Shown here in pieces: positions 41,645 to 50,513 of a DNA stretch of 64,000 nt. Positions within the stretch are counted from its first letter, which is position 1, and every line of letters begins with the position of its first letter. The notes below the pieces were generated by a model, which saw nothing but the letters and a program-made list of their open reading frames with translations, did not search any database and was not told where the DNA came from. Origin of the DNA: Eubacterium sp. (GTDB lineage: Bacteria; Bacillota; Clostridia; Lachnospirales; Lachnospiraceae); the NCBI GenBank assembly GCA_021769425.1, contig JAETSX010000005.1:1-64000 (forward strand). Reading direction: 5' to 3'. Both the position numbers and the translations under genes were made by a program.

Positions 41645-42813
41645 ACCAACTCTCCTTCTATATCATGAAATTTCTTTTTTAAATCTATCTTCCCGGACTG
41701 TAGAAAAGTTTTCATTGTCTTCACAATATTTTCCGATGTATCCCCATCTCCATAAGGATTTTTCGTTTCTTTGGCAATTTTCCGAAATTCTTTCGACATT
41801 GCTTTTTGTATGCTCTCTTTTATCGCCTGAGCGTCCGGCTTACAGTCAATAATGCTGCTTGCGCGCAGCCTTCCTTTCTGCCTGTTCCCAATATTGATCG
41901 TAGGAATTCCAAAACACGGAACTTCCACAATTCCGCTGGAAGAATTGCCAATTACAAACTCTGCATTTTTTATCAGGCTGAGATAACGCTGAATTCCTAA
42001 TGAAGTATAGCAAAAAATATTCTTGCATTCTTTCATACTGTTTTGGAATATTTTATTAATTATCTGCCCCTGTAAATCTGCATTGGCTAACGTAACTATA
42101 AAATTTATATCAGGAAATAATCTCAGCGCAGATATTACTTCCTCCGTTTGTCTTTGCGCCGAAGCCTTTTCCAATGTAACCGGATGGAATGTCAGACTTG
42201 CATATGGTTTTTCCAGAGAAATTCCCAAAAATTTCTCTAATTCCGTTTGCGAAAGATACTCCATCTTCCTGACATTTTCTACACCCACATCCCCATAGTT
42301 AAACACACGTTCCGGCGCCTCTCCCAACTGGATAATTCTTCTCCGGTATGTTTCACATGCCGGAAAATGCAGATAACTCATTTTCGTAATGCAATGACGC
42401 ACTGCATCATCTATGGCGCCCTCTGTTACCTCGCCACCGGAAATATGGGCAATAGGAATTCCAAATATCATTGCGCTGCTGCAGATGGGAAGCAATTCAT
42501 AGCGATCGCCCTCCACCACTATCATATCCGGCATTTGACGGGCATACATTTCCGCAAACAATTTTGCGGCATTTGCCATTGTATGGCATATATCTATTTC
42601 TGTATCATTCTTTTGCAAAATTTCAATCTGCTCCGCAATCGGAAATCCATCTTCTTTGATTTCCGCCACAGTATTCCCAAAATGTTTTGATAAATGCGTT
42701 CCAGTAACTGCAAGTATCAGCTCCATCTCATCATCTTTTATAATATTCCGAATCACCCCCCGCAAAAGACCATATTCCGCCCGTGTTGCCGTTACTACGC
42801 AAATTCTTTTCAT
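41641..42813 (-). CDS. legG: NeuC/LegG-type hydrolysing UDP-sugar 2-epimerase
   Basis: 390 residues. The start MKRICVVTATRAEYGLLRGVI, the internal VTGTHLSKHFG and VEGDRYE, and C-terminal GNSSSGIVEVPCFGIPTINIGNRQKGR are diagnostic of the NeuC/LegG/SiaA epimerases. These remove the nucleotide and invert C-2, giving ManNAc or its 6-deoxy-4-amino analogue. With legI it supplies the sugar for the NeuB condensation. It is flanked on both sides by sister methyltransferases. Confidence 0.88.
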   Translation of the reverse strand: MKRICVVTATRAEYGLLRGVIRNIIKDDEMELILAVTGTHLSKHFGNTVAEIKEDGFPIAEQIEILQKNDTEIDICHTMANAAKLFAEMYARQMPDMIVVEGDRYELLPICSSAMIFGIPIAHISGGEVTEGAIDDAVRHCITKMSYLHFPACETYRRRIIQLGEAPERVFNYGDVGVENVRKMEYLSQTELEKFLGISLEKPYASLTFHPVTLEKASAQRQTEEVISALRLFPDINFIVTLANADLQGQIINKIFQNSMKECKNIFCYTSLGIQRYLSLIKNAEFVIGNSSSGIVEVPCFGIPTINIGNRQKGRLRASSIIDCKPDAQAIKESIQKAMSKEFRKIAKETKNPYGDGDTSENIVKTMKTFLQSGKIDLKKKFHDIEGELV

Positions 42814-42858
42814 CTTTAACCCTCTGTTATCTTATATCCATACTTATTTTTTAATTTA

Positions 42859-43518
42859 TCATTTCTCTGCCTGCACTAAAAACTGTTCGACAATATTCTC
42901 TCTATCTGTAAATCTCAGGCTGTCAATAATAATTTTTTGAAAACCAATAGTTTCTAACAAACTATTTAATTCTTCCTTTTCAAAAAAATGACATGTTCCC
43001 CTTCCTTTCAAACTCCCTTCCGTAATATCTTTAAAAGTATTCTTTTCCAATTCTATACCAGTTCCACATCCTGTTGTTCCTGTTGTAAAAGTAATAGAAT
43101 ATAATTTCCCGCCCTGCTTTAAAAGACGATAAGTTTCCTGATACATTTTCACTATATTTCCATACATATTTGAGACTATCGTTGCACTATCAATAATGCA
43201 ATCAAAAAAATCCATTTGATAATCTAATTCCAATGCGTCCCGAACCCTTACATCCGCCTGCAGTTCTTCCGCTTTTAATCTCTCTTTGACTTTCTCGACA
43301 GCGCTCTTAGAACCGTCAAATCCATATGTATCAAACCCTTCCCTGGCCAAATACCAGGTGTGGTTCCCCCCCCCCACTCCAAAATCTAACATCTTGATGG
43401 AATGCCGTTCTTTTCCGTAATAATTTCTTGCCACGAACCGTATTACTTGTTCTGAAGGATACTTTCCCCACTCTTGTGTTGCATGAATATTTTCCCATAC
43501 TTCATCAAATGATTTCAT
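42859..43518 (-). CDS. SAM-dependent methyltransferase (copy 2) with a G10 tract
   Basis: 219 residues and closely similar to copy 1 at 40985-41644. The SAM motif I reads MLDFGVGGGNHTWYLA. Its three glycines are encoded within ten consecutive G on the coding strand (C10 at 43366-43375 in the window), whereas copy 1 has mixed codons there. The frame is intact in this sequence. Slippage of the tract by one or two bases would truncate the protein near residue 50. Role as for copy 1. Confidence 0.82.
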   Translation of the reverse strand: MKSFDEVWENIHATQEWGKYPSEQVIRFVARNYYGKERHSIKMLDFGVGGGNHTWYLAREGFDTYGFDGSKSAVEKVKERLKAEELQADVRVRDALELDYQMDFFDCIIDSATIVSNMYGNIVKMYQETYRLLKQGGKLYSITFTTGTTGCGTGIELEKNTFKDITEGSLKGRGTCHFFEKEELNSLLETIGFQKIIIDSLRFTDRENIVEQFLVQAEK

Positions 43519-43542
43519 CTCTCTTCTCCTCTTATTTATATT

Positions 43543-44544
43543 TTATTCCGTAATTAATTCATCTTCTTTAAAGTCTTTCACAGCAGCAGTTCCAACAATC
43601 TCATACCACCGCATAGGACTGATGCCGTCTCCCGGGCGCTTCACAGAAAGATTGTCCGCTGTTAATTTTTCACCTTTCCTAATATCCCGTTTCGCTACAA
43701 TGCTTTTCCGTGCAATAGAAATATTCTTTTTTTCAGAGGGACTGGGCTTTTTCTCACCGCTTCCCATTGCCTTTTCAATATTTCGAATAGACGCCACCAT
43801 CTGTTTTAACTCTTCAGGTTCCAGGCTTGCCTTATGATCCGGCCCTTCCATATTTTTATCCAGCGTAAAATGTTTCTCTATGACAGATGCCCCTAAAGCT
43901 GCTGCGGCTATAGGAACCTCAATCCCTGCCGTATGATCTGAATATCCCACCGGAACCTGAAATACATCTTCCATTTTTCTCATTGCATGCAAATTTACGT
44001 CTTCCATTGGGGTAGGATATTCTGTATTGCAGTGGAGAAGCGTAATTTGACCCGCTCCATTTTTCCTCAGGACAGAAAGAGATCTCTCAATTTCATCCAT
44101 CGTACACATGCCTGTGGATAAAATAATGTCTTTTCCTGTACTGGCAATCTTCTCTAAATATGGAAGATTTGTAATTTCTCCTGAAGGTATTTTCCAAAAG
44201 GGGATTCCAATCTCCTCCAAAAAATCAACACTTTCCAGATCAAATGGAGTGGACAGAAACATAATTCCTTTTTCCTTACAGTACTGTTGTATAGAACGGA
44301 ACTGTTCAAAAGACAGTTCCAGTTTTTTTACCATATCAAACTGACTTTCCTCACTCCCCGTATTTTCTTTCTGATATTCTGCTTTTTGAGCAAACTTTGA
44401 AATTACATTTTCTGTCACAAACGTTTGGAATTTTACACAATCCGCCCCGGCTTCCACAGCCTTATCTACTAATTGAAGAGCCAAATTATAATCTCCGTTA
44501 TGATTATCGCCTGCTTCTGCTATGATAAATACTTTTTTTTCCAT
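43543..44544 (-). CDS. legI: NeuB/LegI-type nonulosonic acid synthase
   Basis: 333 residues. The N-terminal TIM barrel shows IIAEAGDNHNGDYNLALQLV (the AEaG-NHnG box), DCVKFQTF, PSGEITNLPYL and LLHCNTEYPTP. The C-terminal antifreeze-like SAF domain starts at about 275 (SIVAKRDIRKGEKLTADNLSVKRPG). It condenses the ManNAc analogue with PEP to form the nine-carbon acid. The DNHNG variant and SPMRWYEIVG C-terminus favour the legionaminate rather than the sialate branch, but the substrate is not certain. It precedes a methyltransferase in the transcript. Confidence 0.88.
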   Translation of the reverse strand: MEKKVFIIAEAGDNHNGDYNLALQLVDKAVEAGADCVKFQTFVTENVISKFAQKAEYQKENTGSEESQFDMVKKLELSFEQFRSIQQYCKEKGIMFLSTPFDLESVDFLEEIGIPFWKIPSGEITNLPYLEKIASTGKDIILSTGMCTMDEIERSLSVLRKNGAGQITLLHCNTEYPTPMEDVNLHAMRKMEDVFQVPVGYSDHTAGIEVPIAAAALGASVIEKHFTLDKNMEGPDHKASLEPEELKQMVASIRNIEKAMGSGEKKPSPSEKKNISIARKSIVAKRDIRKGEKLTADNLSVKRPGDGISPMRWYEIVGTAAVKDFKEDELITE

Positions 44545-44577
44545 TCTCTCCTCCGCTCCATCACTTCCTTTTTTATA

Positions 44578-45630
44578 TTAAGCCCTGTATTTAATTAAAA
44601 ACTGCTTAGCGTCGTCAAAAGTCTGATCTTTTTCTCTTCTCAGGGACACTAACTCATCAAATGCCTGTGGATCAAAAATATTCCTTCCAATGCAAAAATC
44701 CAGCAATCCATTCCTGTTAAAGTGCTTCTTAAAAGTCAGGAGGCTGTCTTCGATTCCCACTCCGCCGCCCAAATGGAATTCTTTGATCCCCTGTTCTGCC
44801 GCCCAGTCAGCAGCCGCGCTCAGCAACAAATTAGCCGATGCCAGTTTCCGATATTCCGGTAATGTTCCCGACAAGTGATAATGCATATATTTTTTATTAT
44901 AAAAAAAGATAGAAGCGCTGACAGGCATTCCCTGATAAACGGCGTAAAAGTATATGATGTTCTCTTTCATGTGATGATTTATATATTCAAAATATTCCCG
45001 TTTAAAATAATAATAATCCTCTGCTTCATTATTTCTCATCGTTGCTTCATATATATTCTGAAATTCTCCTGTCCTCTCACCTTTATCTTTTACAATTTCT
45101 ACTCCATGTCTCAGGGCTTTGCGAACCATGTTTCTATTATTGGGAGTCATATTCTTGAATATAATCTCTTTGTCTGCGGTATCCATATAAACTGTCTTTT
45201 TCATGTACACAATATCGCACACATTCTCAATCGCTTTTTGATTCTGCAATAACGGATGAAAGCGGAAAAATTGAGAAATTATTTTATGATTCCTGCACCA
45301 TTCGCTCAGTTCTCTTATAAAATTTTCAACCCATTCCGTTGTTATATCACCTTCTGTCAAAGGCCCGCCATACCCGTAAGGCGTCGTCCAGTCGTAATAC
45401 ATACCCGGTCTTAAATAAGAAGACAACGGTAAAAACCTTGCAATATCCTCCTGCATCATTACATAACACAGCTTTCCCTCATTTTGCTCATGATAGATTA
45501 AAACAGGCTGTCCATCGCCATGCAGCTGTAAGGAACAGGCATATTCATTCAAATAATAAATATCCCAATTCCGAAAACTCTTTATTGTGCTGTTCCATTT
45601 TTCCTTTTTCTCTATTGGAATTATTTCCAT
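44578..45630 (-). CDS. FemAB/GNAT-like acyltransferase
   Basis: 350 residues. A tandem GNAT layout like FemABX is suggested by KNMTPNNRNMVRKALRHGVEIV (about 155-180), YFYAVYQGMPVSASIFFYNKKYMHYHLSG (about 235-262) and GIKEFHLGGGVG (about 295-306). FemABX and its relatives transfer amino acids or acyl groups to amines. In this island it could acylate an amino sugar of the flagellin glycan, a role that standard LegH or PseH takes elsewhere. It lies 2 bp after a DegT-like aminotransferase, which fits a pair making N-acylated amino sugar. That pairing is inference. Confidence 0.65.
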   Translation of the reverse strand: MEIIPIEKKEKWNSTIKSFRNWDIYYLNEYACSLQLHGDGQPVLIYHEQNEGKLCYVMMQEDIARFLPLSSYLRPGMYYDWTTPYGYGGPLTEGDITTEWVENFIRELSEWCRNHKIISQFFRFHPLLQNQKAIENVCDIVYMKKTVYMDTADKEIIFKNMTPNNRNMVRKALRHGVEIVKDKGERTGEFQNIYEATMRNNEAEDYYYFKREYFEYINHHMKENIIYFYAVYQGMPVSASIFFYNKKYMHYHLSGTLPEYRKLASANLLLSAAADWAAEQGIKEFHLGGGVGIEDSLLTFKKHFNRNGLLDFCIGRNIFDPQAFDELVSLRREKDQTFDDAKQFLIKYRA

Positions 45631-45632
45631 AG

Positions 45633-46685
45633 CTATCTCCTGATTTTTACGTAATCTCTTATCAGCTCTGCTAAATACTGAATATGTTCTGCCCCATATC
45701 TTTGATCAATCGGCAGCGATAGAATTTGCTCTGACATTTCTTTTGCATCTTTATGATCCTCCAAACCGGTTCCGGCCAATGGCCAATGTACGGCGCAATA
45801 GACCCGATGCTCCGCCAGATACTGGCGAAACTCCTCCCTGCCATTCAAATAAACGGGACAGGCGAGGGGAACCATCTGCTTACTTTCCAGAGCCAATTCC
45901 ATTCCACATTCCTGCAATGCATTTCGCAGCATCCGATAATTCTCCCTTCTTTTTTCTTTCAGTTCATCAATTGAAAAATACTTTAATAAGCTTCGGGATA
46001 ATTCAGAAATCCTATATATTTCCCTCTGTTTGTCCATCTTCTCTTCCTCTTCTGTAAAAATCTTCCGGTACAATTCATTGCCGTCTGCTTTTCCTTCAAG
46101 ATACAGTTTTTTCAGAATCATAGCTTCCAAAACCGCCGACGGATTTTTGGCAAATATATCCGCGAAAGGAATATCCATCTGCTTATTTTCAGAATATAAT
46201 ACTCCGCCGTCTGAAATGGGAAACCATTTGCGCAGACTGCAGACGCAATAGTCACCTATGGTTCTTCTTTTTGTAAAAATGCTGTGGGTAGTATCTTCAA
46301 TAATAACAAATTCATACTGCCGTCTCTTTTTATTTAACCAATTTAAAAACATCTCATCCTGCTGCTGCCCAAAATAATGCATAAGATAAACAGCGGTGAC
46401 GCCCTCAGAAAGTTTACTGTCCAAATCCTCTATATCAACAGTAAAATCTCTCTTGATTTTATAAAATACGATTGAAAAATTTTCCCGATATACCTTTACC
46501 ACAGATTCGCAGATATAAGAGGGCAGCAGAATGATTCCCGAAGCTAACACTTGATTCAGGACAGCTAAAGCGCTGCGCCCGCTGTCCATGTAGTAGGTGT
46601 GATATGACTCTAAATAACGAAATATGTGGCTTTCCGTATTATGCAAACTGGAAATATCTAATTCAAAATTGCTGCCAAGCTCCAT
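45633..46685 (-). CDS. Divergent DegT/DnrJ-like PLP aminotransferase
   Basis: 350 residues. The fold-type I pattern includes DSGRSALAVL near 35 (phosphate site), IEDTTHSIF (about 140, with the Asp that pairs with the pyridine N) and CSLRKWFPISDGG (about 157-169), where the Lys is the likely Schiff-base residue. It differs clearly from the canonical LegC, PseC and RfbH types, and the dimer-contact region is short. It may aminate a keto sugar. It starts 3 bp after the Maf gene. Substrate uncertain. Confidence 0.65.
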   Translation of the reverse strand: MELGSNFELDISSLHNTESHIFRYLESYHTYYMDSGRSALAVLNQVLASGIILLPSYICESVVKVYRENFSIVFYKIKRDFTVDIEDLDSKLSEGVTAVYLMHYFGQQQDEMFLNWLNKKRRQYEFVIIEDTTHSIFTKRRTIGDYCVCSLRKWFPISDGGVLYSENKQMDIPFADIFAKNPSAVLEAMILKKLYLEGKADGNELYRKIFTEEEEKMDKQREIYRISELSRSLLKYFSIDELKEKRRENYRMLRNALQECGMELALESKQMVPLACPVYLNGREEFRQYLAEHRVYCAVHWPLAGTGLEDHKDAKEMSEQILSLPIDQRYGAEHIQYLAELIRDYVKIRR

Positions 46686-46688
46686 AAA

Positions 46689-48581
46689 TTATCCCTCGTC
46701 CCTGGGCGGATCGTTTACTTCCTCCATCCCATCTATAAAGATTTCTTCTGCAAACTCTTGAAATACCTCGGCCATATCCGCTACATTCTTCATATAAAGA
46801 ATTCCCTTTCTTGCCATTTCTTTTCCTTCTTCCCGGATGGAATCCTTTACCAAAAACTGCTCATTACTTAAAATGTACTGGGCATTATTCATAGTGATCA
46901 TCACCAATTGATAGGTACTTCTCTTCCCAATATCCTCCATCTTCCGCTCAATTTTCTTTAATAAATTCAAATATTCCTTTTGATCAATATTTCTCCTCTT
47001 ACATACTTTATCCAATTTTTGATATAATTTTACTATTTTCTGGGCAGCTGCTGATAAGTTCTGAAACTCTCTCCCCAGACCTTTCAGATACTTTACAGCC
47101 CACTCTTTTGCCTCCTCATCCAACATGCAGGGCAGCTTTCCAAGACATTTCTGAATATCCACCTCTTTAGTACATTCTTTTTGAATTGCCTCCCGCAAAG
47201 TCATAATCTCTGTATTTTGGATCTTTGCTCCGCCTTCAGTAGCATTAATTACGCGGAAACTCTTTCTATGATTCTGGCATCCTTCTATGTACATATTGTA
47301 CCAGTCAATAAACACCTTAAAATCATTTCTGGTTGGAACTTTTTCCTCATAATTTCCCTCCACCATCCTAAAATAACTGGTATTCACCTGTTCCATAACC
47401 TCATGAAAGGTTCCGTCCGCATGGGATTTATTGTCTGTATAGGCCAAATCCTGCCCCACTAAAATAACTGTATCAATTCCAATTTTATATAATAATGAAA
47501 ATACGCTGGTGGCAACCGAACCGCCGCAGGATACATCCCCTATCTTCTGGCCACTTTTCAAAAATATTCTTTCTGCAAATTGGTATCCTTCATTAAAGAA
47601 AAATTTCATGCCTTTATGGTACTCCAATATTTCCGGCGCCGCATTTAACGTAGTTAAAAGGGGAATTTCCCTTGATTCTTCTATTTTAACAAGATCCAAC
47701 GGCTTCATTGCATCAACAATTGCGTACATATCTGGTTTTATCCCCGCCTGCAGCAAAGGCTTCATTGCAGTATCCACCGCAACAATAAACGCTTTCCCTT
47801 TTGCTTTCTTTAATTCCTGAATATTTTTATTGAGGGAAGGCCCCGCTGCCACCAGAATTCCTGGAATATCCCGAGGAATTACATCAGGAAGCTGGGTGGT
47901 TTTATAGCCGTTGCATAAGTATCTCGCATTAAGGAATAAATTTTTTACCATAACAGCTGAAAAAACATTTTTAGTATTGAAATCCATCGTTTCCCTTAAC
48001 GCAATATCACGGCATGTTTTCATAAACCCGACTGTTTCTTCCGGAAATAATTTACCATAATTGGGAAGAACAATATTTTTGGAGAAATTCAGCATCTCAT
48101 AGATCAAAACACTTTGCAAAATTCCTTCCATATGTTTTTGATCCATATCCTTCAATCCGTCCACCCAAAAAACAATCAGATGCTTTTTCATCCATGACTC
48201 TAATTCTGCCATTTCCAAAAACTTCAAAAAGATCTGGATAGACGGTTCATATATAATAATTGTAATTCGATTTTCTGTGTGTTCCACTAATTCTTTTAAA
48301 TAGGACGGATTTCCGGTTCCCACCATCAAAACTGGTGCATTAGGCTGAAGTTCTCCCAAGGTTTCCACCCAAATCTGAGCCGGTTCCGCCGTATTCCGCT
48401 TACCGCATAAATAACAGATCTTATCCTCCTTTTCTATTTTTAAAATCTTCTCTCCGCTGTAAGACGCTTCCTCTATAATTTTCAATTTTGGTTCTATTGT
48501 TTTTCCCGCTTCTTCAATCATTTTGTCCATTTCCGGATAATGTTCCGCCAATACTTTCAAATTCTTTTCATAGATTGTCAT
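46689..48581 (-). CDS. Maf/DUF115 motility accessory factor, flagellin glycosyltransferase
   Basis: 630 residues. The DUF115 core is clear: IPGILVAAGPSLNKNIQELKKAKGKAFIVAVDTAMKPLLQAGIKPDMYAIVDA (about 240-292), followed by FFNEGYQFAERIF and GGSVATSVFSL. An N-terminal Rossmann part (VLMVGTGNPSYL) and a helical C-terminus complete the Maf architecture. Maf enzymes transfer CMP-pseudaminate or CMP-legionaminate directly to serine or threonine of flagellin before export. It lies beside the major flagellin and the leg genes, which supports this role. It overlaps the upstream small gene by 14 bp. Confidence 0.88.
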   Translation of the reverse strand: MTIYEKNLKVLAEHYPEMDKMIEEAGKTIEPKLKIIEEASYSGEKILKIEKEDKICYLCGKRNTAEPAQIWVETLGELQPNAPVLMVGTGNPSYLKELVEHTENRITIIIYEPSIQIFLKFLEMAELESWMKKHLIVFWVDGLKDMDQKHMEGILQSVLIYEMLNFSKNIVLPNYGKLFPEETVGFMKTCRDIALRETMDFNTKNVFSAVMVKNLFLNARYLCNGYKTTQLPDVIPRDIPGILVAAGPSLNKNIQELKKAKGKAFIVAVDTAMKPLLQAGIKPDMYAIVDAMKPLDLVKIEESREIPLLTTLNAAPEILEYHKGMKFFFNEGYQFAERIFLKSGQKIGDVSCGGSVATSVFSLLYKIGIDTVILVGQDLAYTDNKSHADGTFHEVMEQVNTSYFRMVEGNYEEKVPTRNDFKVFIDWYNMYIEGCQNHRKSFRVINATEGGAKIQNTEIMTLREAIQKECTKEVDIQKCLGKLPCMLDEEAKEWAVKYLKGLGREFQNLSAAAQKIVKLYQKLDKVCKRRNIDQKEYLNLLKKIERKMEDIGKRSTYQLVMITMNNAQYILSNEQFLVKDSIREEGKEMARKGILYMKNVADMAEVFQEFAEEIFIDGMEEVNDPPRDEG

Positions 48582-48906
48582 CCGTTCCTTCCTCCTGCTC
48601 TTCTTCTACAAATAATTGAAGATACTCCATCAAACCATACGCCACCGCATCATGAAGCAATACGATATCTTCCTGTTCCATCGCCTGTAAAATATCATCT
48701 AAAATTACAATAATATTCTGGCACATTCCCTGGTATAGCTCTTCTTCTATCCCAAATCTATTTTCATCCAGAAACCATAACACAAATTCTTGTATTTCCG
48801 GTATTATTTTCTTCACTTGTTCTACGTTATTCTGCATACGATAAATCAGGTATAAAGCAGAGATATCTCTTAATTTTTGGTATAAACTTTGTATTTTCTC
48901 TTCCAT
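48568..48906 (-). CDS. Small acidic helical protein coupled to Maf
   Basis: 112 residues from ATG 48906 (TTGGAG 7 nt upstream); the ORF-track start 24 bp earlier lacks a site. It is mainly helical (IQSLYQKLRDISALYLIYRMQNN; LYQGMCQNIIVILDDILQAMEQED) with a Glu-rich end. It resembles small FliS/FliT-like flagellar chaperones in length and helix content, but I see no sequence signature. It overlaps Maf by 14 bp, so it is translationally coupled and probably works with it. Confidence 0.6.
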   Translation of the reverse strand: MEEKIQSLYQKLRDISALYLIYRMQNNVEQVKKIIPEIQEFVLWFLDENRFGIEEELYQGMCQNIIVILDDILQAMEQEDIVLLHDAVAYGLMEYLQLFVEEEQEEGTDDNL

Positions 48907-48944
48907 GCTTTTCTCCAAGAATTTAATCATTAATTTATATTTTT

Positions 48945-48974
48945 ATGAATAAAGGAGCTGGCATTGCCAACTCC
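48945..48974 (-). terminator. Terminator after the major flagellin
   Basis: GGAGTTGGC-AAT-GCCAGCTCC (one G-U pair) followed by TTTATTCAT on the minus strand, about 55 nt past the flagellin stop codon. Read-through would feed the maf-leg genes. Confidence 0.7.
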
Positions 48975-49028
48975 TCTATATTCTTTCATATCATAATTTG
49001 AAATTAGATCGTTTCTAACTACAGCTAA

Positions 49029-50255
49029 TTACTGTAACAAGGATAATACACCCTGAGTTGACTGATTAGCCTGTGCCAACATGGACTGTCCAGCCTGAGC
49101 AAGAATATTGTTCTTGCTGTATTCAACCATCTCAGAAGCCATATCAAGGTCACGGATACGAGACTCTGCTGCCTGTGTATTCTCAGCAACATTATCCAGG
49201 TTTGCAATTGTATGCTCTAATCTGTTCTGAATTGCACCAAGTGCGGATCTCTGGGAAGATACCTTATTGATTGCATTCTGCACAGCGGTAATCGTTGCAT
49301 TTGCAACTGCATAAGAGTCTACCTTAGGCTTATCATAAGTGAAAGAAGCGCCAGAAGCTGCAACTGTAGGTCCGTTTGCAACAACATTTGTCTTGTCAAT
49401 ATAATCTGCAAAGCTGGCAACCATTGCATTGCTCATAGCTGCTTTAGCTGCACTGATATCATTCGCCATAGCCCAGCTAACTTTTGTGGAATAATTTGTT
49501 GTAAGAGAGATACCATTTGTGCTAAATTCACCGTAATATACATCTGTTCCGCTCATATACGGTGCATATTGATCTTCGGAAGCAGCATTTATAATTGCTG
49601 TTGAAAACGCCTGAGCTGCCAAAGTCTGATTGCTTGCTGCAGTTTTAGAAGCATCCCACTGATAAGTCATCCCTTTATATGTTACAGAAAGTGGTTTGCT
49701 GCCTGTCTGAGTAGCACCAGCTTCGAAGCCTTTGATTTCTCTCAATCCTAGTGTCTCAGCATTCATATTGTCAATGCTGATCTGAATCTTCTGATTTGCA
49801 TTTGCGCCAACCTGAAGATTTCTGGTTGTAAAGGTTCCATCCAACAAATTCTGCTTATTGAACTGAGTTGTAGTGGAGATTCTGTCTAATTCCTGTGTCA
49901 GCTGATCTAATTCTTCGTTGATAGCTTCACGGTCAATGTTCTCATTTGTGTCATTAGCGCCCTGAACTGCCAGTTCATTCATTCTCTGGAGAATAGAATG
50001 AGCTTCATTTAAAGCACCTTCAGCAGTCTGGATTAAGGATACACCATCCTGTGCATTTGTAGAAGCACGTGTTAAACCGCGCACCTGGCTCCTCATTTTC
50101 TCAGAAATCTTTAATCCTGCTGCATCATCGCCAGCACGGTTAATTCTGTAACCAGATGATAATTTTTCAGAAGATTTTGCCTGAGCACTTGTTGTAACAC
50201 CCAACTGACGGTTGGAATTCATTGCTGTAAGATTGTGTTGTACGACCATTGCCAT
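49029..50255 (-). CDS. fliC: Major flagellin
   Basis: 408 residues from ATG 50255 (MAMVVQHNLTAMNSNRQLGV), preceded by AAGGAGG; the longer ORF-track start is wrong. D0/D1 N-terminus has SSEKLSSGYRINRAGDDAAGLKISEKMRSQ, and the C-terminus has SQRSALGAIQNRLEHTI and SEMVEYSKNNILAQAGQSMLAQANQ. A variable centre (about 170-310) is rich in Ser, Thr and Asn and is the likely surface-exposed, glycosylated part. It is preceded by a flagellar sigma promoter and a leader with a GGA hairpin. It opens the Maf-leg gene run and follows the sugar operon. Confidence 0.95.
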   Translation of the reverse strand: MAMVVQHNLTAMNSNRQLGVTTSAQAKSSEKLSSGYRINRAGDDAAGLKISEKMRSQVRGLTRASTNAQDGVSLIQTAEGALNEAHSILQRMNELAVQGANDTNENIDREAINEELDQLTQELDRISTTTQFNKQNLLDGTFTTRNLQVGANANQKIQISIDNMNAETLGLREIKGFEAGATQTGSKPLSVTYKGMTYQWDASKTAASNQTLAAQAFSTAIINAASEDQYAPYMSGTDVYYGEFSTNGISLTTNYSTKVSWAMANDISAAKAAMSNAMVASFADYIDKTNVVANGPTVAASGASFTYDKPKVDSYAVANATITAVQNAINKVSSQRSALGAIQNRLEHTIANLDNVAENTQAAESRIRDLDMASEMVEYSKNNILAQAGQSMLAQANQSTQGVLSLLQ

Positions 50256-50279
50256 AAGATTTTCCTCCTTGAATATACT

Positions 50280-50295
50280 GCAGCTTCCATGCTGC
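50280..50295 (-). promoter_or_regulatory. Candidate CsrA-binding hairpin in the flagellin leader
   Basis: On the minus strand GCAGC-AUGGAA-GCUGC forms a 5-bp stem with GGA in its loop. About 12 nt further on lies CAAGGAGGA, which is also the ribosome site. This two-site layout is that used by CsrA to repress hag translation in Bacillus subtilis. Confidence 0.55.
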
Positions 50296-50445
50296 AAAAT
50301 TATTTAATATAACTACCATTCATCAAATATGACGGCATTTATATTCTGTTAAAACAGTCTTCCAAGTTTCTGATTGGCGCCTAGGATAATCACCAGAAAC
50401 CATCTTGCAACGATTACAATGTTGCATCTTTGACTTACATTATTT

Positions 50446-50472
50446 TTATCGGTTATTTTTAAAAAGACTTTA
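50446..50472 (-). promoter_or_regulatory. Flagellar sigma (sigma-D/sigma-28) promoter of the major flagellin
   Basis: TAAA, 16 bp, CCGATAA on the minus strand, about 190 nt before the ATG: an excellent match to the flagellar sigma consensus. An AAAAAGGC/GTCTTTTT hairpin at 50457-50481 overlaps it and could terminate the upstream sugar operon. Confidence 0.85.
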
Positions 50473-50513
50473 TAGCCTTTTTAAAAATATTTTAATTAAT
50501 ACTTTTCAAACTA

